Numbered from the stretch's first letter, positions 47,701-58,047 are shown. The stretch is DNA of 64,000 nt from Steromphala cineraria (GCA_916613615.1 OU744721.1:71553060-71617059), one strand, 5' to 3'. The notes: generated from the sequence alone by a model not told the origin. Numbers and translations are program-made.

Positions 47701-49336
47701 AAGCTCATAATGTGTTAAATGCAATCTAAATCCTAACGACGCCCGATTCAAAGGGATCAGCCAGTTCTTTTTTCATTGGCTGATTTCCGCGCATGCGTGA
47801 CACGGACCAGGTGGGTTAGTAGCTAGATGTAACGTAAGGACTTAGGGGACGATAACATTACAGCTAGTTTTAACTAGATTGTCCTTCACCATCATCTGCA
47901 GTACTTACCCCTCTAGAAGCCACCTCCCCATGTAGGTTCTCATCAGTCTCCCACTCTCCCTCCCACTTCCAGTGTGATGACGGCAACTCAAAACTCTCAC
48001 GTGGCTGAAATCCATTGCCATTTTCATCACTCCAGTTGGATCTGTCAGTGGGCAGGAGATGAGAGCCACTGAATGACCCTATTGGGGACCATCTCTACAA
48101 GAACAGAGCTCTTCTTATCAACACATTTTAATTGGTATGAACTGATTACAAAAAAAGGACCATTGTACTGTTAGTCGTTGCATAATTTATCTAAAGTTGA
48201 TGACTTGTATGCAATGATGGAGTTTCTTTTCATGAAATTGAATCATAAATCTGCAATTTATATTTTTCGGTCAAAATATTTTTCACAAGATACAAATGGT
48301 TTTTGATCAATAGAAGTAGGGAAATGCTTTTAATGATCAAGATGTGAATTCTTGGACTGTCATTAAAAGCATGACACTTTCATGTATTCACTTTCAAACC
48401 TAGTATATCCTGTTACCAAAAACAGCTGAAAACATGCTTGATGAAGAAAATACCATTGTCACAAACTGATAGGCATAAACAGGGGTTGAAATTAGTCCTA
48501 TTGGAGTACTAGCCATTTGGACTAGTGCATTCCTGAGAGCACTAGCCCAAATACATTCTGAATAGCCAAATACACCGATAAAATCGTATTTTCTTTAAAT
48601 TCAACTAGTTCTTCGGACTAGCAGTCATTTCACTTTACTAGCCAAGCATATTTTGCCCTAGCCATTGGCTATCGGGCTAGTGCTTATTTCGAACCCTGAT
48701 AAATATATACTTTTTTCTTTTCACTGAAAATATTATCATTACCCTCAATGTGTCAATTTGTTCTTAATTGAAAGTGTAGTGGATGAACATAAATGCACAT
48801 AATTGAATAGGGATTTGGTTCATTTAGAGGCAGTAAACAAACATTACAACTTCAGTCTCAAAGTCAAAAAGACATTATCATAAAATGTTAACTTACTAAG
48901 CTAATTTGCATTTATATGTTGGATTTTTTAAAGATAGTGCCAGCCATGAAAATATTTGCAGGCAGAAGACAATTAAACAAAGATTGATTTCATAAGTAGG
49001 AATCATGAATTCATGCGAAGACATTGATCTTTTATTCATGATAAAGTACCTGAATAGGGACAGTCATGTTGGAGGCTAGAATCATAAGCTTTAAATCAAT
49101 ACCTGATTTTCAAAAGTACTCTCTTGAACTCTTATTGGAACGTCAGATGCCAGGACAAAGATATAGATGTGATGATCATCCCCGATCCCCCAGGCCCCAT
49201 TTTGATACGCAGCCACTCTCTTTAACCGAACTCCATCCTGGTAGGTTTTGGCTAGTTGTCTGAAGCGCTTGTGTTTGGTCGACAGTGTAAAGACATTTCC
49301 GTTTGTGTTGACAAGCCAGAGGAATGAATCACTCAT
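29730..49336 (-). CDS. TECPR1: Tectonin beta-propeller repeat protein 1, complete, 21 coding exons
   Basis: Autophagosome-lysosome tethering factor that binds ATG5-ATG12 and, through its first dysferlin domain, sphingomyelin on damaged lysosomes (family knowledge). Exons, all in phase: 49103-49336, 47909-48094, 46639-46761, 45913-46029, 43419-43596, 42949-43049, 42495-42617, 41541-42015, 40547-41299, 36495-36634, 35897-36046, 35293-35445, 34224-34363, 33610-33737, 33150-33252, 32368-32776, 31902-32037, 31631-31729, 31250-31356, 30438-30557, 29730-29813; 1352 aa against 1165 in human. Order: tectonin repeat (MSDSFLWLVNTNGNVFTLST), DysF 1 (SSHWKWEGEWETDEN ... SCVRKRKWIRF), tectonin repeats, Ser-rich linker (exons 8-9), PH domain (exons 11-12), DysF 2 (WTWVSDWQVDFDLSGG ... 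SIRRRRWRRKC, exon 16), tectonin repeats, end SKQPL. The start is the in-frame ATG matching the family; an acceptor CTTTCTACAG near 49,390 implies a 5' UTR exon. Confidence 0.97.
30815..30900. repeat. Single end of the TIR family seen at 62.4 kb
   Basis: CATTCTCTCCCCACAGAGG and a following CCTCTGTT match the left end of the element at 62,428-62,753 with scattered differences. No inverted partner was found nearby, so this looks like a decayed or solo end. It is in the TECPR1 intron between exons 19 and 20. Confidence 0.55.
34769..35277. mobile_element. Long-TIR MITE, about 510 bp, TECPR1 intron
   Basis: Inverted arms of about 120 bp (ATGGCTTCC, then GGTGGCTTTAGGGGGAATTC, then CATCATCCTGCTACATCAGC) are nearly identical. 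The 200-bp interior is non-coding. The exact outer limits are uncertain because AGTTG-like sequence continues the symmetry; no clear duplication could be read. Confidence 0.85.
35498..35790. repeat. Three tandem units of 87-105 bp
   Basis: Units contain CTGTGTTAGAAAGGTCAGAC, then TACATTTTGAAATTCGTTTA, then CATGCCATTATTATAGTGAA. The last two units are nearly identical; the first is diverged. Located in the intron between TECPR1 exons 11 and 12. Confidence 0.85.
36707..36732. repeat. TAG trinucleotide microsatellite
   Basis: About eight copies of TAG in the TECPR1 intron before exon 10. Confidence 0.9.
37225..37530. mobile_element. Degenerate relative of the 34.8-kb MITE
   Basis: Shares TAGTGTATGGACTTC, TGCTGAAAACATGCAGG and CCTGCTACTTCAG with the element at 34,769-35,277, with many substitutions. 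The inverted arms are hardly recognisable, so this is an older insertion. Confidence 0.6.
39084..39760. mobile_element. TIR element with internal 145-bp units, copy at 39 kb
   Basis: Head TAGAGCCATTGGCTCTGTAG, about three 145-bp units, short GGACGGACG stretch, tail GGGCCTTACAGGCCAGATGA then GCTA. Same family as 5044-5617 and 43,903-45,803. Located in the 3.9-kb TECPR1 intron between exons 9 and 10. Confidence 0.75.
39929..40113. mobile_element. Small TIR element, 185 bp
   Basis: Perfect 14-bp inverted ends TTTATTACTTGCCC. The interior includes TTGTGACGTCACAA, a palindromic CRE-like site near 40,031. No clear target duplication was identified. Confidence 0.65.
42674..42845 (-). mobile_element. 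LINE 3' end with ATCA-repeat tail
   Basis: Tandem ATCA at 42,676-42,692 is followed by AAAGGCCATTGGCCCATGTA. This resembles the 3' end of the LINE at 49,644 (AAGGCCATCGGCCCATATAC) and lies in the same orientation. Only a 3' stub is present, in the TECPR1 intron between exons 6 and 7. Confidence 0.65.
43903..45803. mobile_element. Expanded TIR element with about a dozen 145-bp units
   Basis: Head at 43,903 (TAGAGCCATTGGCTCTGTAG) and tail at 45,803 (CCAGATGAGCTA) enclose tandem units of 144-145 bp, each with CTTCTGGAGAAGAAGATGAA, GGCCCTTATTAGGGGTCACA and AAAGTTTCAGCTTTCTAGGC. A higher-order copy about 662 bp long is visible: the unusual block around 44,051 recurs at 44,713. A GGAC-rich stretch precedes the tail. 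It fills most of the TECPR1 intron between exons 4 and 5. Confidence 0.85.
47464..47881. mobile_element. Mutator-like MITE, 418 bp, 9-bp duplication
   Basis: Inverted arms of about 140 bp starting CAATCTAGTTAAAACTAGCT are roughly 96% identical by eye. Perfect 9-bp direct repeats TCCTTCACC lie at 47,455-47,463 and 47,882-47,890. Long TIRs plus a 9-bp duplication fit Mutator-like elements. The right end is about 20 bp from the donor of TECPR1 exon 2. Confidence 0.9.
48480..48698. mobile_element. Possible TIR element, about 219 bp
   Basis: CAGGGGTTGAAATTAG at the left and, inverted, CAGGGTTCGAAATAAG at the right. The interior repeats ACTAGCC-like words. No matching flank duplication was found. 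CAGGG ends suggest a hAT-like element. Confidence 0.5.
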
Positions 49337-49643
49337 CAAGAACTTACTTCTTGTTTTCACACTTCAGGTTACATAAATCCACATCCCACCTGTAGAAAGC
49401 ATCAAATAAAATTGTTAATGAAAGGGACTGTTTAAGCTTCTGATTTAGTATTTACTTAATCAAGTTAAGCTAATTATCAAGAAATGGCTGAGCATCCAGA
49501 AAAAAGGGCATATACATTTCTGCAGAAAACAATTTGACTCATTGTACTAATAATGATAATCACATTATTCAGGGACATAACCTGTTATAACAAAAAGTTG
49601 AATAACCGTTGAGGAAAATTTATAAGGGATTTCTTCTAACTAG

Positions 49644-50184
49644 TCAAGTCAAGTCAAGTCTTTTATTCGTATGAAGGCCATCGGCCCATATACAAGAATA
49701 CATAGTTATAGGTAGTGAATACAATACATACATAACACAAGTTGGAATAGTTCACTAACATGTAGGGCTTGACACATAAGAATTAACTAGCAAGGTGATT
49801 TTGCCTTAATTCAAAACTCAGACATAAATATCTACATAAATTGTTCAGTAATTCTCCAGATGTAGAGGATAATAGTTTATTAAATTTATAGATTGATGGG
49901 TTTTCATAATACAATCGTGGCACATAAAGGCTTCTCAAGTTAGCATAATATTTACAAATCAATATAAAATGAAATTCATCCTCGATTTCTATGTTACACA
50001 ATGGACATAAACGTAGATTGTAATTAATTCCCAGCCACCGTCCCTCGTTTGCTTTTAGTTTAAGAATACCCGCTCTAATCCTTATAAAGATATTTCTATG
50101 TTTTTTATTAGTCAATAACGTGAGATATTTCTCAGGTACTAGGAGGCTTTTATATTGTCTATACAACTTATATCTAGAACTTTC
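49644..50184 (-). mobile_element. 5'-truncated LINE copy with RT C-terminal remnant
   Basis: The minus-strand frame 49,783-50,166 encodes KHRNIFIRIRAGILKLKANE and RLCPLCNIEIEDEFHFILIC, the cysteine motif region at the C-terminus of many non-LTR reverse transcriptases. The 3' end (left) carries a TCAAG tandem tail at 49,644-49,660. CTAACTAG flanks both sides (49,636-49,643 and 50,185-50,192), the likely target-site duplication. Confidence 0.85.
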
Positions 50185-50276
50185 CTAACTAGGTTACTCC
50201 TGGTGTACTATTGGGAAGGTGAGGTGAAGTATTTGGAGTATTACGCCGCTTTCAAGAGTATTTCACTCATATAACC

Positions 50277-50430
50277 GGGGACATAGCTCAGTGGTAGAGT
50301 GTCCGCTCGTCACCCGGGAGATCAGGGTTCGATTCCCGGTCGGGTCATACCAAAAGACATTAAAAGGTGGGAGTTGTTGCTGTCTTGCTCTAATTGATCC
50401 AAACCACTGAGCTATCCCGCCCCCTGGTGT
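50277..50430 (+). mobile_element. tRNA-derived SINE, with an inverted second tRNA head
   Basis: An A box (TAGCTCAGTGGTAGAGTG) and a B box (GGGTTCGATTCCC) are spaced as in a tRNA, with a GTC (Asp-like) anticodon position. The acceptor stem does not pair, and the sequence continues into a TCATACCAAAAGAC body. About 60 bp further on the opposite strand shows another A-box head, GGGCGGGATAGCTCAGTGG (50,403-50,423). This is a SINE or a head-to-head pair rather than a functional tRNA. Confidence 0.75.
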
Positions 50431-50954
50431 GTTGGATTGTACTGGTAATTCATTGTTATTTTGATAGGAAATACCAGGACAGGAGAAATCATGTTAGGCA
50501 TCAGTACACAATTAGACAATAAACTCATTAATTTGATATTCAGCAGTCCTCTTATTGTTTGTGTTTATACAAATTACTTAATACCATATGTGCAAATTAA
50601 CTAACTTGTTAGGTAAGTATGTCACTTGACATTTCTCCGTCTGATTTCAAAAAGATTGGCTACAAATGGGTCAAAATAACTTCGACATCTCCTTAAAAAC
50701 GTAATAATGTCTCTAATTGAAATGTAGCTATATCTGTCAGTGCAAATTCCAGTAGACTTGCAAACTTGTCTGAAATATCAAAACCATATAGTTATACAAA
50801 CTGCATAAAATCGATTTATTTTTTACTTGACAACACTAACTATTTAAAAATATCACATCATTTGTGAGTTATATGGCCACTCGATGACATTTTAGTTTTG
50901 TCTTATTCGAAAGAAAACACCATTACCAAAACAGCATCACTTTTTTTCATAACA

Positions 50955-51060
50955 GACGATCACTTCCGTGTTTATTATCACGTGTTCCGGTTGCATTCGG
51001 AAAACATCGGATATTCAATCGGTGGATTTCGCAAGCACGAAAGAGTCATGTGATGGTGAA
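50955..51060. promoter_or_regulatory. Candidate shared TECPR1/BRI3 promoter
   Basis: In the spacer between the divergent genes this stretch is locally richer in CpG and holds CACTTCCG (ETS-like, 50,961), TCACGTG (50,978-50,984) and TCATGTGA (51,046-51,053). The last two are E-boxes of the kind bound by MiT/TFE factors at lysosomal genes. Transcription starts are not visible, so the role is inference. Confidence 0.4.
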
Positions 51061-51847
51061 TTTCGGTCACGAGAAACATTTCAACTTCCTTCTTATAGAT
51101 ACGTCTTTTATTCTATAAGTACTTGATAGCAGGTTGTCTTTTGTTCAAAAGGTACTTGATAGAAGGTTGGTATTTTGTTACAATCACAATTATTGATGTT
51201 TAGATACATAAATATTGAATGTTGAGCTGTATTATACATTGTTTATGTCAGTGGCATTCATGCTGTTGTTTGTCATTGTTTTGCATCACGGTTTATCAGT
51301 TTACAATTAAAACTAAGATTAGTTATAGTGTCTGATAATCAAATATTCTTTTCAAATATCTATTTTAGATTGCTGCTAACCTAAGAATGTTATTCAAAAC
51401 TATGAGATTATGTTAGATTGTTAGTATGGAATACTATAAAAAAGAATGTTAATTCTGTTTTGAGATGTTGATATGTTGTTTCAGTTTCGCTTTTACATCT
51501 TGTCTCAGCATTTTTGCAAAACGGTCTCTTTGTGTAGGTCAATATCATCTGTTTGCCATTAGAGTTTCTATGACAAGTCCAAACTAAACATTCTGAATAT
51601 TTTGAGGGCCATACATATGGCATATGAATTAAAAGATAGTTATTTATTATTTTATCTCAAAGAAAGTTTTTTTAACTAATTTAGGTCCTTTATCATAGTC
51701 ATTCACCTTTCCTTATGAAGTAGAATCCACTTGCGCTTACTCACAATATATTTGTTATGTCCTACAATACAGCAATTAATGGGTCTATTTTGTTGAAACA
51801 AGAGTCAAGGGAATATTTCAGTTTAGACATATTTAATGTCAAAAGTA

Positions 51848-52457
51848 CAGCCGTGTCGGGTAAAGATACGCGGAGGGTAAAGATACGCACTTTCACAAAA
51901 GTTAACCTAGTAATTGCACATTAAGTCTTACATTATGAATTTCAGTTGTTTTCACATCTTTTTGAAATTTCGAAGATAATAAGAGGTTTCAGATTGCTTT
52001 AAAAGAGTAAAATGTTGAACAGTGGCACAAAACAGTGCACACCTTTGTACAAACCGACGAAATTCCTAACAAATTTCATCAAATATTTGCTCTTCTCCCA
52101 TATCAAATGTCAACGGAAACCAAATCATTGATCCTACAATACATTTGTCATTCCTTGAACTTCTGAAAACAGTTTTAAAATCTTTAAATATCATAAAATT
52201 AAAAATGTTCGGTGTATTCAAAACCTGCCTGCGTATCTTTAGCCTACATTTCCGGACCGTCACGAAATAGGAGGTAGTCGTTCAAAATCTTTTACGGTCG
52301 TAAACTTACAAAAGAAATTCCAAAATATTATTATACATTAGAATTGTTCACTGAACGATATACTTTCACATGGACATAGGGTTTTCTTATATCTTGTATT
52401 TTCCTGACATGACTGATCATTTATCTCTTAGGTGCGTATCTTTACCCGTCAGCACTG
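51848..52457. mobile_element. TA-flanked MITE, 610 bp
   Basis: The left end CAGCCGTGTCGGGTAAAGAT and the inverted right end CAGTGCTGACGGGTAAAGAT have TA at both borders (51,846-51,847 and 52,458-52,459). Additional GATACGC words lie inside both ends. Mariner-like by its ends; no coding sequence. Confidence 0.8.
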
Positions 52458-52766
52458 TACATGATTATAACACAAACAAGTTGGAACATGTTACCTAGGG
52501 TAACAAGTTTCGTTGATTCATAAAGACAAAATAAAACATAATCAAGTATCACCCTGGTTCAAAGTATTCATAAAGGGAGAAAATTCTTTCCTTGGCCTAA
52601 TATAATGTGATTTTCAGAGAGAGCAATGGGATGTTTGAGAAGAAAAATAATAGTTCTGATTTTTGCAATGAGACTTTCTCCCCTCATTAGTTTTGATAAT
52701 GGGATATCTTGATATATAATGGGTAAATATAAAAAAATCCCTGTCCAAAGTGATCCCTGCATAATA

Positions 52767-53036
52767 CAGTATTACCTCTAATAGCGCCGGGTCTCCAATA
52801 AGGGCCTGGCCTCTAATATGTGGGGTTGTTTGGTAGTGCCGGCAGGTCTCTAATAAGGGTCGGGTCCTAACCATCAATCAATATCCCTTAATTTTACAGA
52901 TATTCATTGTAAAAGATAGCTTGATACAAACTTTTCAACGAAAGAAATAAGAGCCGGTCTCCAATAAGCGCCGGGGGGTGGAGTAAAGATGTGCTGAAAA
53001 AAATAAGCTCCCGGGCGCTTATTAGAGGAAATACGG
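52767..53036. mobile_element. TA-flanked MITE, 270 bp, before the BRI3 start exon
   Basis: The left end CAGTATTACCTCTAATAGCG and the inverted right end CCGTATTTCCTCTAATAAGC have TA at both borders. The interior repeats TCTCTAATAAGGG / TCTCCAATAAGCGCC-like words. The right end is 86 bp before the acceptor of the BRI3 start exon. Confidence 0.8.
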
Positions 53037-53136
53037 TATCTATGATAGATTACCTTGCACCTTGTTAGTATTACGTTGAATGAATGACTACACTGACATA
53101 CATGTATTTGTATTTGTTGCAGTATAAGACAGAGAC

Positions 53137-55002
53137 ATGTCAGCTCCCAATCAGCCTCCTCCGCCATACTCACAGGGACCCCCTGCTGGGGGTGCGTAAT
53201 TTCAACTGATCAAAATTGATAAAAACTAAGAATAGATAGCTTTTTCCTAGGTCAAAATCTATCATAATATATCAAGATATTTATTGCTTTATTATCATAC
53301 AGTTAGCATGTAAATCTCACTAGGCTCCATTATTGGAATTACCTGTGACCATTCAATTCCAGCAAATCAGCAAGTTTGCCCAATAAACTTAGGTCGCTGG
53401 CTTTCTGGGTGAACTAGCCGATTGGCTGGATTGAATGACATCAAAGGTCACTGACAGCTCAATGACAGAGCCTGGTGTGATCTATATACTAACAAAGTGA
53501 AGCAATATTATGTCTTAATGTGATAAGTGAATATGATTTTAAAAAATTTCATGTGATGTCCTACTATTAAGTTTATTGTTTGACTGTCATTTGAAGTCCA
53601 AAGCACTTTAACATGTATTATGCTCTAACGTGTAGGGTAAAACCAAGATATGTAAATATCCTAAATTTCATTTGTAACCTAGTAAACATCAGGTATAGGA
53701 AATTTTCTTTTTATGTCCTATGGAAGTTTTCTTAACCCTTTGATGTTACAGGCCTTTAAAAAAACCTGTAAAGAAATTTACTAAAGCTTTCCTAGGGGTG
53801 AAAGTGATATAATTTTTTGACTACATATGCTAATTAATATAATATGATAGTATTGCTTGATATATATATATATTAGTCTTTGATTTGCCTGTCCCCAGCC
53901 TACCAGCCCCAGCAAGGCTATGGGACCCCAGCAGGAGCGTATGGACCCCCGGCCGGAGCGTACGACCCCTCCAAGGCAGGTGCCCCTCAGCCCGGCTACC
54001 CACCAGCAGGGGCCCCTCAGCCCGGCTACCCACCAGCAGGGGCCGTCCCTAGCTACCAGAGCTACAATGTGACTGTCGCTCAGCCTCAACAGCAGGTGGT
54101 GGTTGTAGGAGGATGTCCTGCTTGTAGGGTATGTATTCTTCATGTGTATGTCTGTGATGGTTAATGAAAACAATTACAATATCAGTCACCCACCATGAGT
54201 TTTACTCTTGTCTATATTCAGTATCAACCTTCACCAAACATTTGACTCTGAACAAAACCGTTTCATTTACTGACGTTAACCCATTTTGTTTTCAAATGCT
54301 TCAATATATGGCAAATTAGGAAGACAAGAGTAATTCTATCGATGAACAACTTTTTTTTTTGACAATAGTGATGTTTCAGTATAGATCCTTATACAGTTTT
54401 CAAACATATGAAGTAAGCATATGCTTGTAAAGGGTATAAGGATCTATACCGAAACGTCGCTTGTATCAAATAAAGAAGTTGTTCATCACTGCCTTAAAAA
54501 GACCTTAAAAATTGACACAAAGCCTTGAAAAGGCCTTAAATTTAGCAAAAGTGTTTTTCAAACTGTGAAATAAGTTCACTTGAATTCTGAAATATTCTTT
54601 TGTCCACCTTCATGAAGATAACAATTTTAACATTCAGGTTTCATTAGTTGAATTTAAATATTTTGAATTCCATCTCTCGAACAGTGCCACAAGTTAATTA
54701 CGAAGATGCATTTTCTCTTTAATAAACGCCCTGTTATTCAGTGACAATTTAGCCTTATTTTGGGTTTTGAAGCCTTAAAAAGGCCCTAAAAAGGCCTTAA
54801 ATTTATATGGTGTTGACTGTACTCAGCATGTCCATTTACATGATGTAGATATACGAGTGTCTTATTGCAGGTTGGAGTGTTGGAGGATGACTTCACATGT
54901 CTGGGAGTGCTGTGTGCCATTCTCTTCTTCCCTATCGGCATCATCTGTTGTCTAGCCATGCGACAAAGGCGCTGTGCAAACTGTGGGGCAGTCTACGGCT
55001 AA
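53137..55002 (+). CDS. BRI3: Brain protein I3 homologue, complete coding region
   Basis: Three coding exons: 53137-53191 (exon starts at acceptor 53,123), 53899-54128 and 54871-55002, 138 aa (human 125). BRI3 is a small late-endosome/lysosome membrane protein. The N-terminus is Pro/Gly/Tyr-rich, with a PPPPY motif (PY motif for NEDD4-type WW domains) and repeated PAGAY and QPGYPPAGA blocks. The conserved end reads [24 protein letters not shown], a hydrophobic segment [16 protein letters not shown], then [11 protein letters not shown] and TAA. Two CxxC pairs flank the hydrophobic segment, as in LITAF-like membrane zinc domains. The exon 1 donor is GGGGTGCGT; the later-frame alternative would break the reading frame. 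A 5' UTR exon lies upstream but was not located. Confidence 0.95.
54341..54490. mobile_element. Diverged foldback element in BRI3 intron
   Basis: GATGAACAACTT, GATGTTTCAGTATAGATCCT and TATA are mirrored by their inverted forms ending GTTGTTCATC at 54,488. Arms of about 54 bp are roughly 80% matched around a 30-nt loop. No clear flank duplication. Confidence 0.65.
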
Positions 55003-56228
55003 CTCTCAGCTTTTCAAAACCAATAATGATTTAGTTTTTTGGACAAAACCTGCCATGTTGATTTGAAAAGAACCAATATTAATTTGATAAAAAGCATGGT
55101 TGGAATTAGTGTTTTTCTGAAAATCTGTGATTGAAAATAAGAGAAAGATGTTCAAACTGGGAGGTAGTTGATGGCTAACTCTCATATTTTCAAAACCATA
55201 CAAAATGTTTACCGGGGTAATAAGAAGACCTATGTTGATCTAATTGATGGACCAATTGCTGTTTTATGCAAGTTTAAAATAACAGGAAGACAAGAAGTTT
55301 ATGGATGGTCAACCACTATATAGAAGTTGATCACTATGAAACTCCCATATCTTCCCAATTATCATTTCTTAAAAAGAAAATGGTCAAAATGAATATGAAA
55401 CTGAAAATCTGTGATTGAAAACATGTTTTTGAACGTTTTCTTGTACAAAGTGTAAATTGTCACCCCTTATTATCAATATATGCTACAGTTTGAAATGTTT
55501 ATGATTCATTTCATATTTATAGTCAGTAACATGTGAATTTGATTATATGGATTCCTACAACTATGAGATATTATTATTATACTATGTATCTCTAATTAAC
55601 TCTTGTAACAACTCTCTCAAAAATGATAAAGTAACATGAAATATGTTCAGCAAACATCCCTTGTGTTCACATAATGTTATATTTCATCATAACATTTACA
55701 CATCAGTAATGATTGATAATACAACCCTTGATATGGGACAAGCGATTTTGTTTGAGTATTTTAGTGTCAAACCTGTCATCAACAAACACACATCATTGCT
55801 GTTCCCTAAGTTATCTCAAATCTCATGAATTGTATATTATAAAAATTTCCAAGAATCAAACATATTGACCAGAAAGGCAAATCATGTTATTTCTTTGTTT
55901 GCTGTTTGCTTTGAGCCCAATGAGACCAAATTGTATTGTTAATTATCTTGCTTAATGGCAGTAGCTGAGAATCAATTATAAACTTCTTGTGGTGGAAGCG
56001 GGAAGAATTTGATGTATATATATATTATATATCATGACATAGGAATAATGATCTTTTGTGTATTTCTGAAAGAATCAAACAGGAAGTATTATTTAAATGA
56101 TTTCCTGGTTTAAGATTCATAATTATTCCTTTGTCATACCTTAAAAATGAATAGGTCTTCACTTCCTGATTATGTGAGGACTATTTAGTAGCAAGTATAT
56201 AATCACAATACTAGTAATTAATTTCTGG

Positions 56229-56249
56229 AATAAAAGTTTGGTCAATAAA
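56229..56249 (+). terminator. Candidate BRI3 polyadenylation signals
   Basis: Two AATAAA hexamers (56,229-56,234 and 56,244-56,249) about 1.2 kb after the stop. The assignment rests on position only. Confidence 0.35.
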
Positions 56250-57474
56250 TCTGAAATTTGAAGAAGTAATAATGACAAGTAAATTGTTAGACTGACATAC
56301 AAAGTTGTATCTAGCCAATAAAAATGAAAATTTGTATGATGATTTCTGAATTGGATATTGTCATCAAGATGTTGATATTAAAGCGGAAATAACTGTTTAT
56401 TGTTGCAGTGAAAATCAAAAGTAGGGTAATTATTTTTCTATGTTAAATTATTTTTGTATTTTCCCCAGGTAATGTGCTCTTGAAACTTTATTTGTTCTTT
56501 TTTATTCAATTTGATTTGATTTGTTATTTTTTGCAATCTATTCTGTCATTGTTATGTAATTATGATAAAAGTTGAAGAACGTGTGTGCTAAATTTTATCG
56601 AATGCAATATAACAATTACTGTTAATATCAAACTAGTATTAAAACTGACAGATTATAAATAATGTATCAATTGTGTCTATCAGTTGCAATTATTCACATA
56701 TAGGTACAGTACAACTCATGTATCATTTGAAAATAACTTTCAGATTCATTACAAAATATATCATATTAGTTTGTAATACAATTCATTTGAAAAATTGGTT
56801 TATGACATGATTTAATTGATTTTACATATTTCTTTATTGAAAAACAATACTATTAGTAAGTAAAACGGGAATATCATATTTGATAACGTTTTCACAATAA
56901 TTCTTTGGTAACTGTTCCTTTGTATTATTATTGTATAGAATTCCTATTTGAATCAGTAATCAGGAAAGGTTTTTATCGAGTCTAAAAATGTACTTACAGT
57001 ACATAAATATCTTTGTTTGTGTGCAAAGTCAGGTGATACATGAAATTATGAGCATGATTATTCCTACTTAACTGTTGAAGAGTATTTTTGCATCTCTTGT
57101 CCGTTTTTGTGGAAAAAAATAACAAATTAAGTTATGTTTTCATGTCATTGTTTGGACAGATTTTGTAGTATCGGTATGTAACCAATAATAAGCTCCCAGT
57201 CACTTCCTTGTGACACAAAACATGTAGAGAAACATTCCTGTCGTAACACTATTACAGCTGGTGAATGAAATAAAAGTGCTGCATTAACAATATGTTTTTT
57301 GTGTTTCTTTCTCTGTCCATTTATTCCATGCAAGGCATATTTGGAACACCAATGGCCGGTTGGCTGCATTTCTCATTATTTGTCGGGTCCAACTTGGTTA
57401 GAAGAAGCAACTCAAAAAGAGACTGATCGAACTGTTAGCTACAGGAACATGCAAAAAATGCAGCAAAGCTTTAA

Positions 57475-57811
57475 AGGGGCAGTAGCACGTTTTTTGATAA
57501 TTTTATATTTTACATTTTTCACTGATAATTGTAAGTGAATGTTAAATGCATTATTTTGACAGAGTCAAAAATAATATTACCGGTACACAAACCAATCATC
57601 CATAGTCAGAGAACAAAGTATGAAGATTCACATAAAATCCATTGGTGGCCATTTTGTGTATGAAAAAGGAATCGCATGGCTAAACTTTACGTAATATATT
57701 TGAATTATTGTTGCTCGATTTAGTTTAAATACATTGTATTTCAATTGGAACTATTAATTTTGATTTTTCCTGACATCACCTTATTCCCCCTAAAAACGTG
57801 CTACTGCCCCT
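57475..57811. mobile_element. TTAA-flanked MITE, 337 bp
   Basis: Inverted ends AGGGGCAGTAGCACGTTTTT are identical over 20 bp, with TTAA at 57,471-57,474 and 57,812-57,815. piggyBac-like by target site; the interior is non-coding. Confidence 0.8.
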
Positions 57812-58041
57812 TTAAAATCAAGGGAGACACAATGGTATGAGTGATATTTTGCAGGGGAGGACTGGAGTTGTCCATCAGAAGAGTTTAAAAAAAAAGTGAC
57901 TTCCCTTCCAAACATCACACACACTTGTTTCAGTTAAAGAAAAGGAAAGTATGTTTCAAATAACAATGTTTAGTTGAAATGATGAACATTTGATAATGGT
58001 AATGATATTATGATAATTGATACTAATATAACTATAAAATA

Positions 58042-58047
58042 TTTATT
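58042..58047 (-). terminator. Likely polyadenylation signal of the SLC5 gene
   Basis: AATAAA on the minus strand 129 bp past the stop codon. Confidence 0.5.

Noticed and set aside
50277..50347. Functional tRNA-Asp gene
   Set aside because: A and B boxes are good, but the acceptor stem and part of the anticodon stem do not pair, and the sequence continues as a SINE body.
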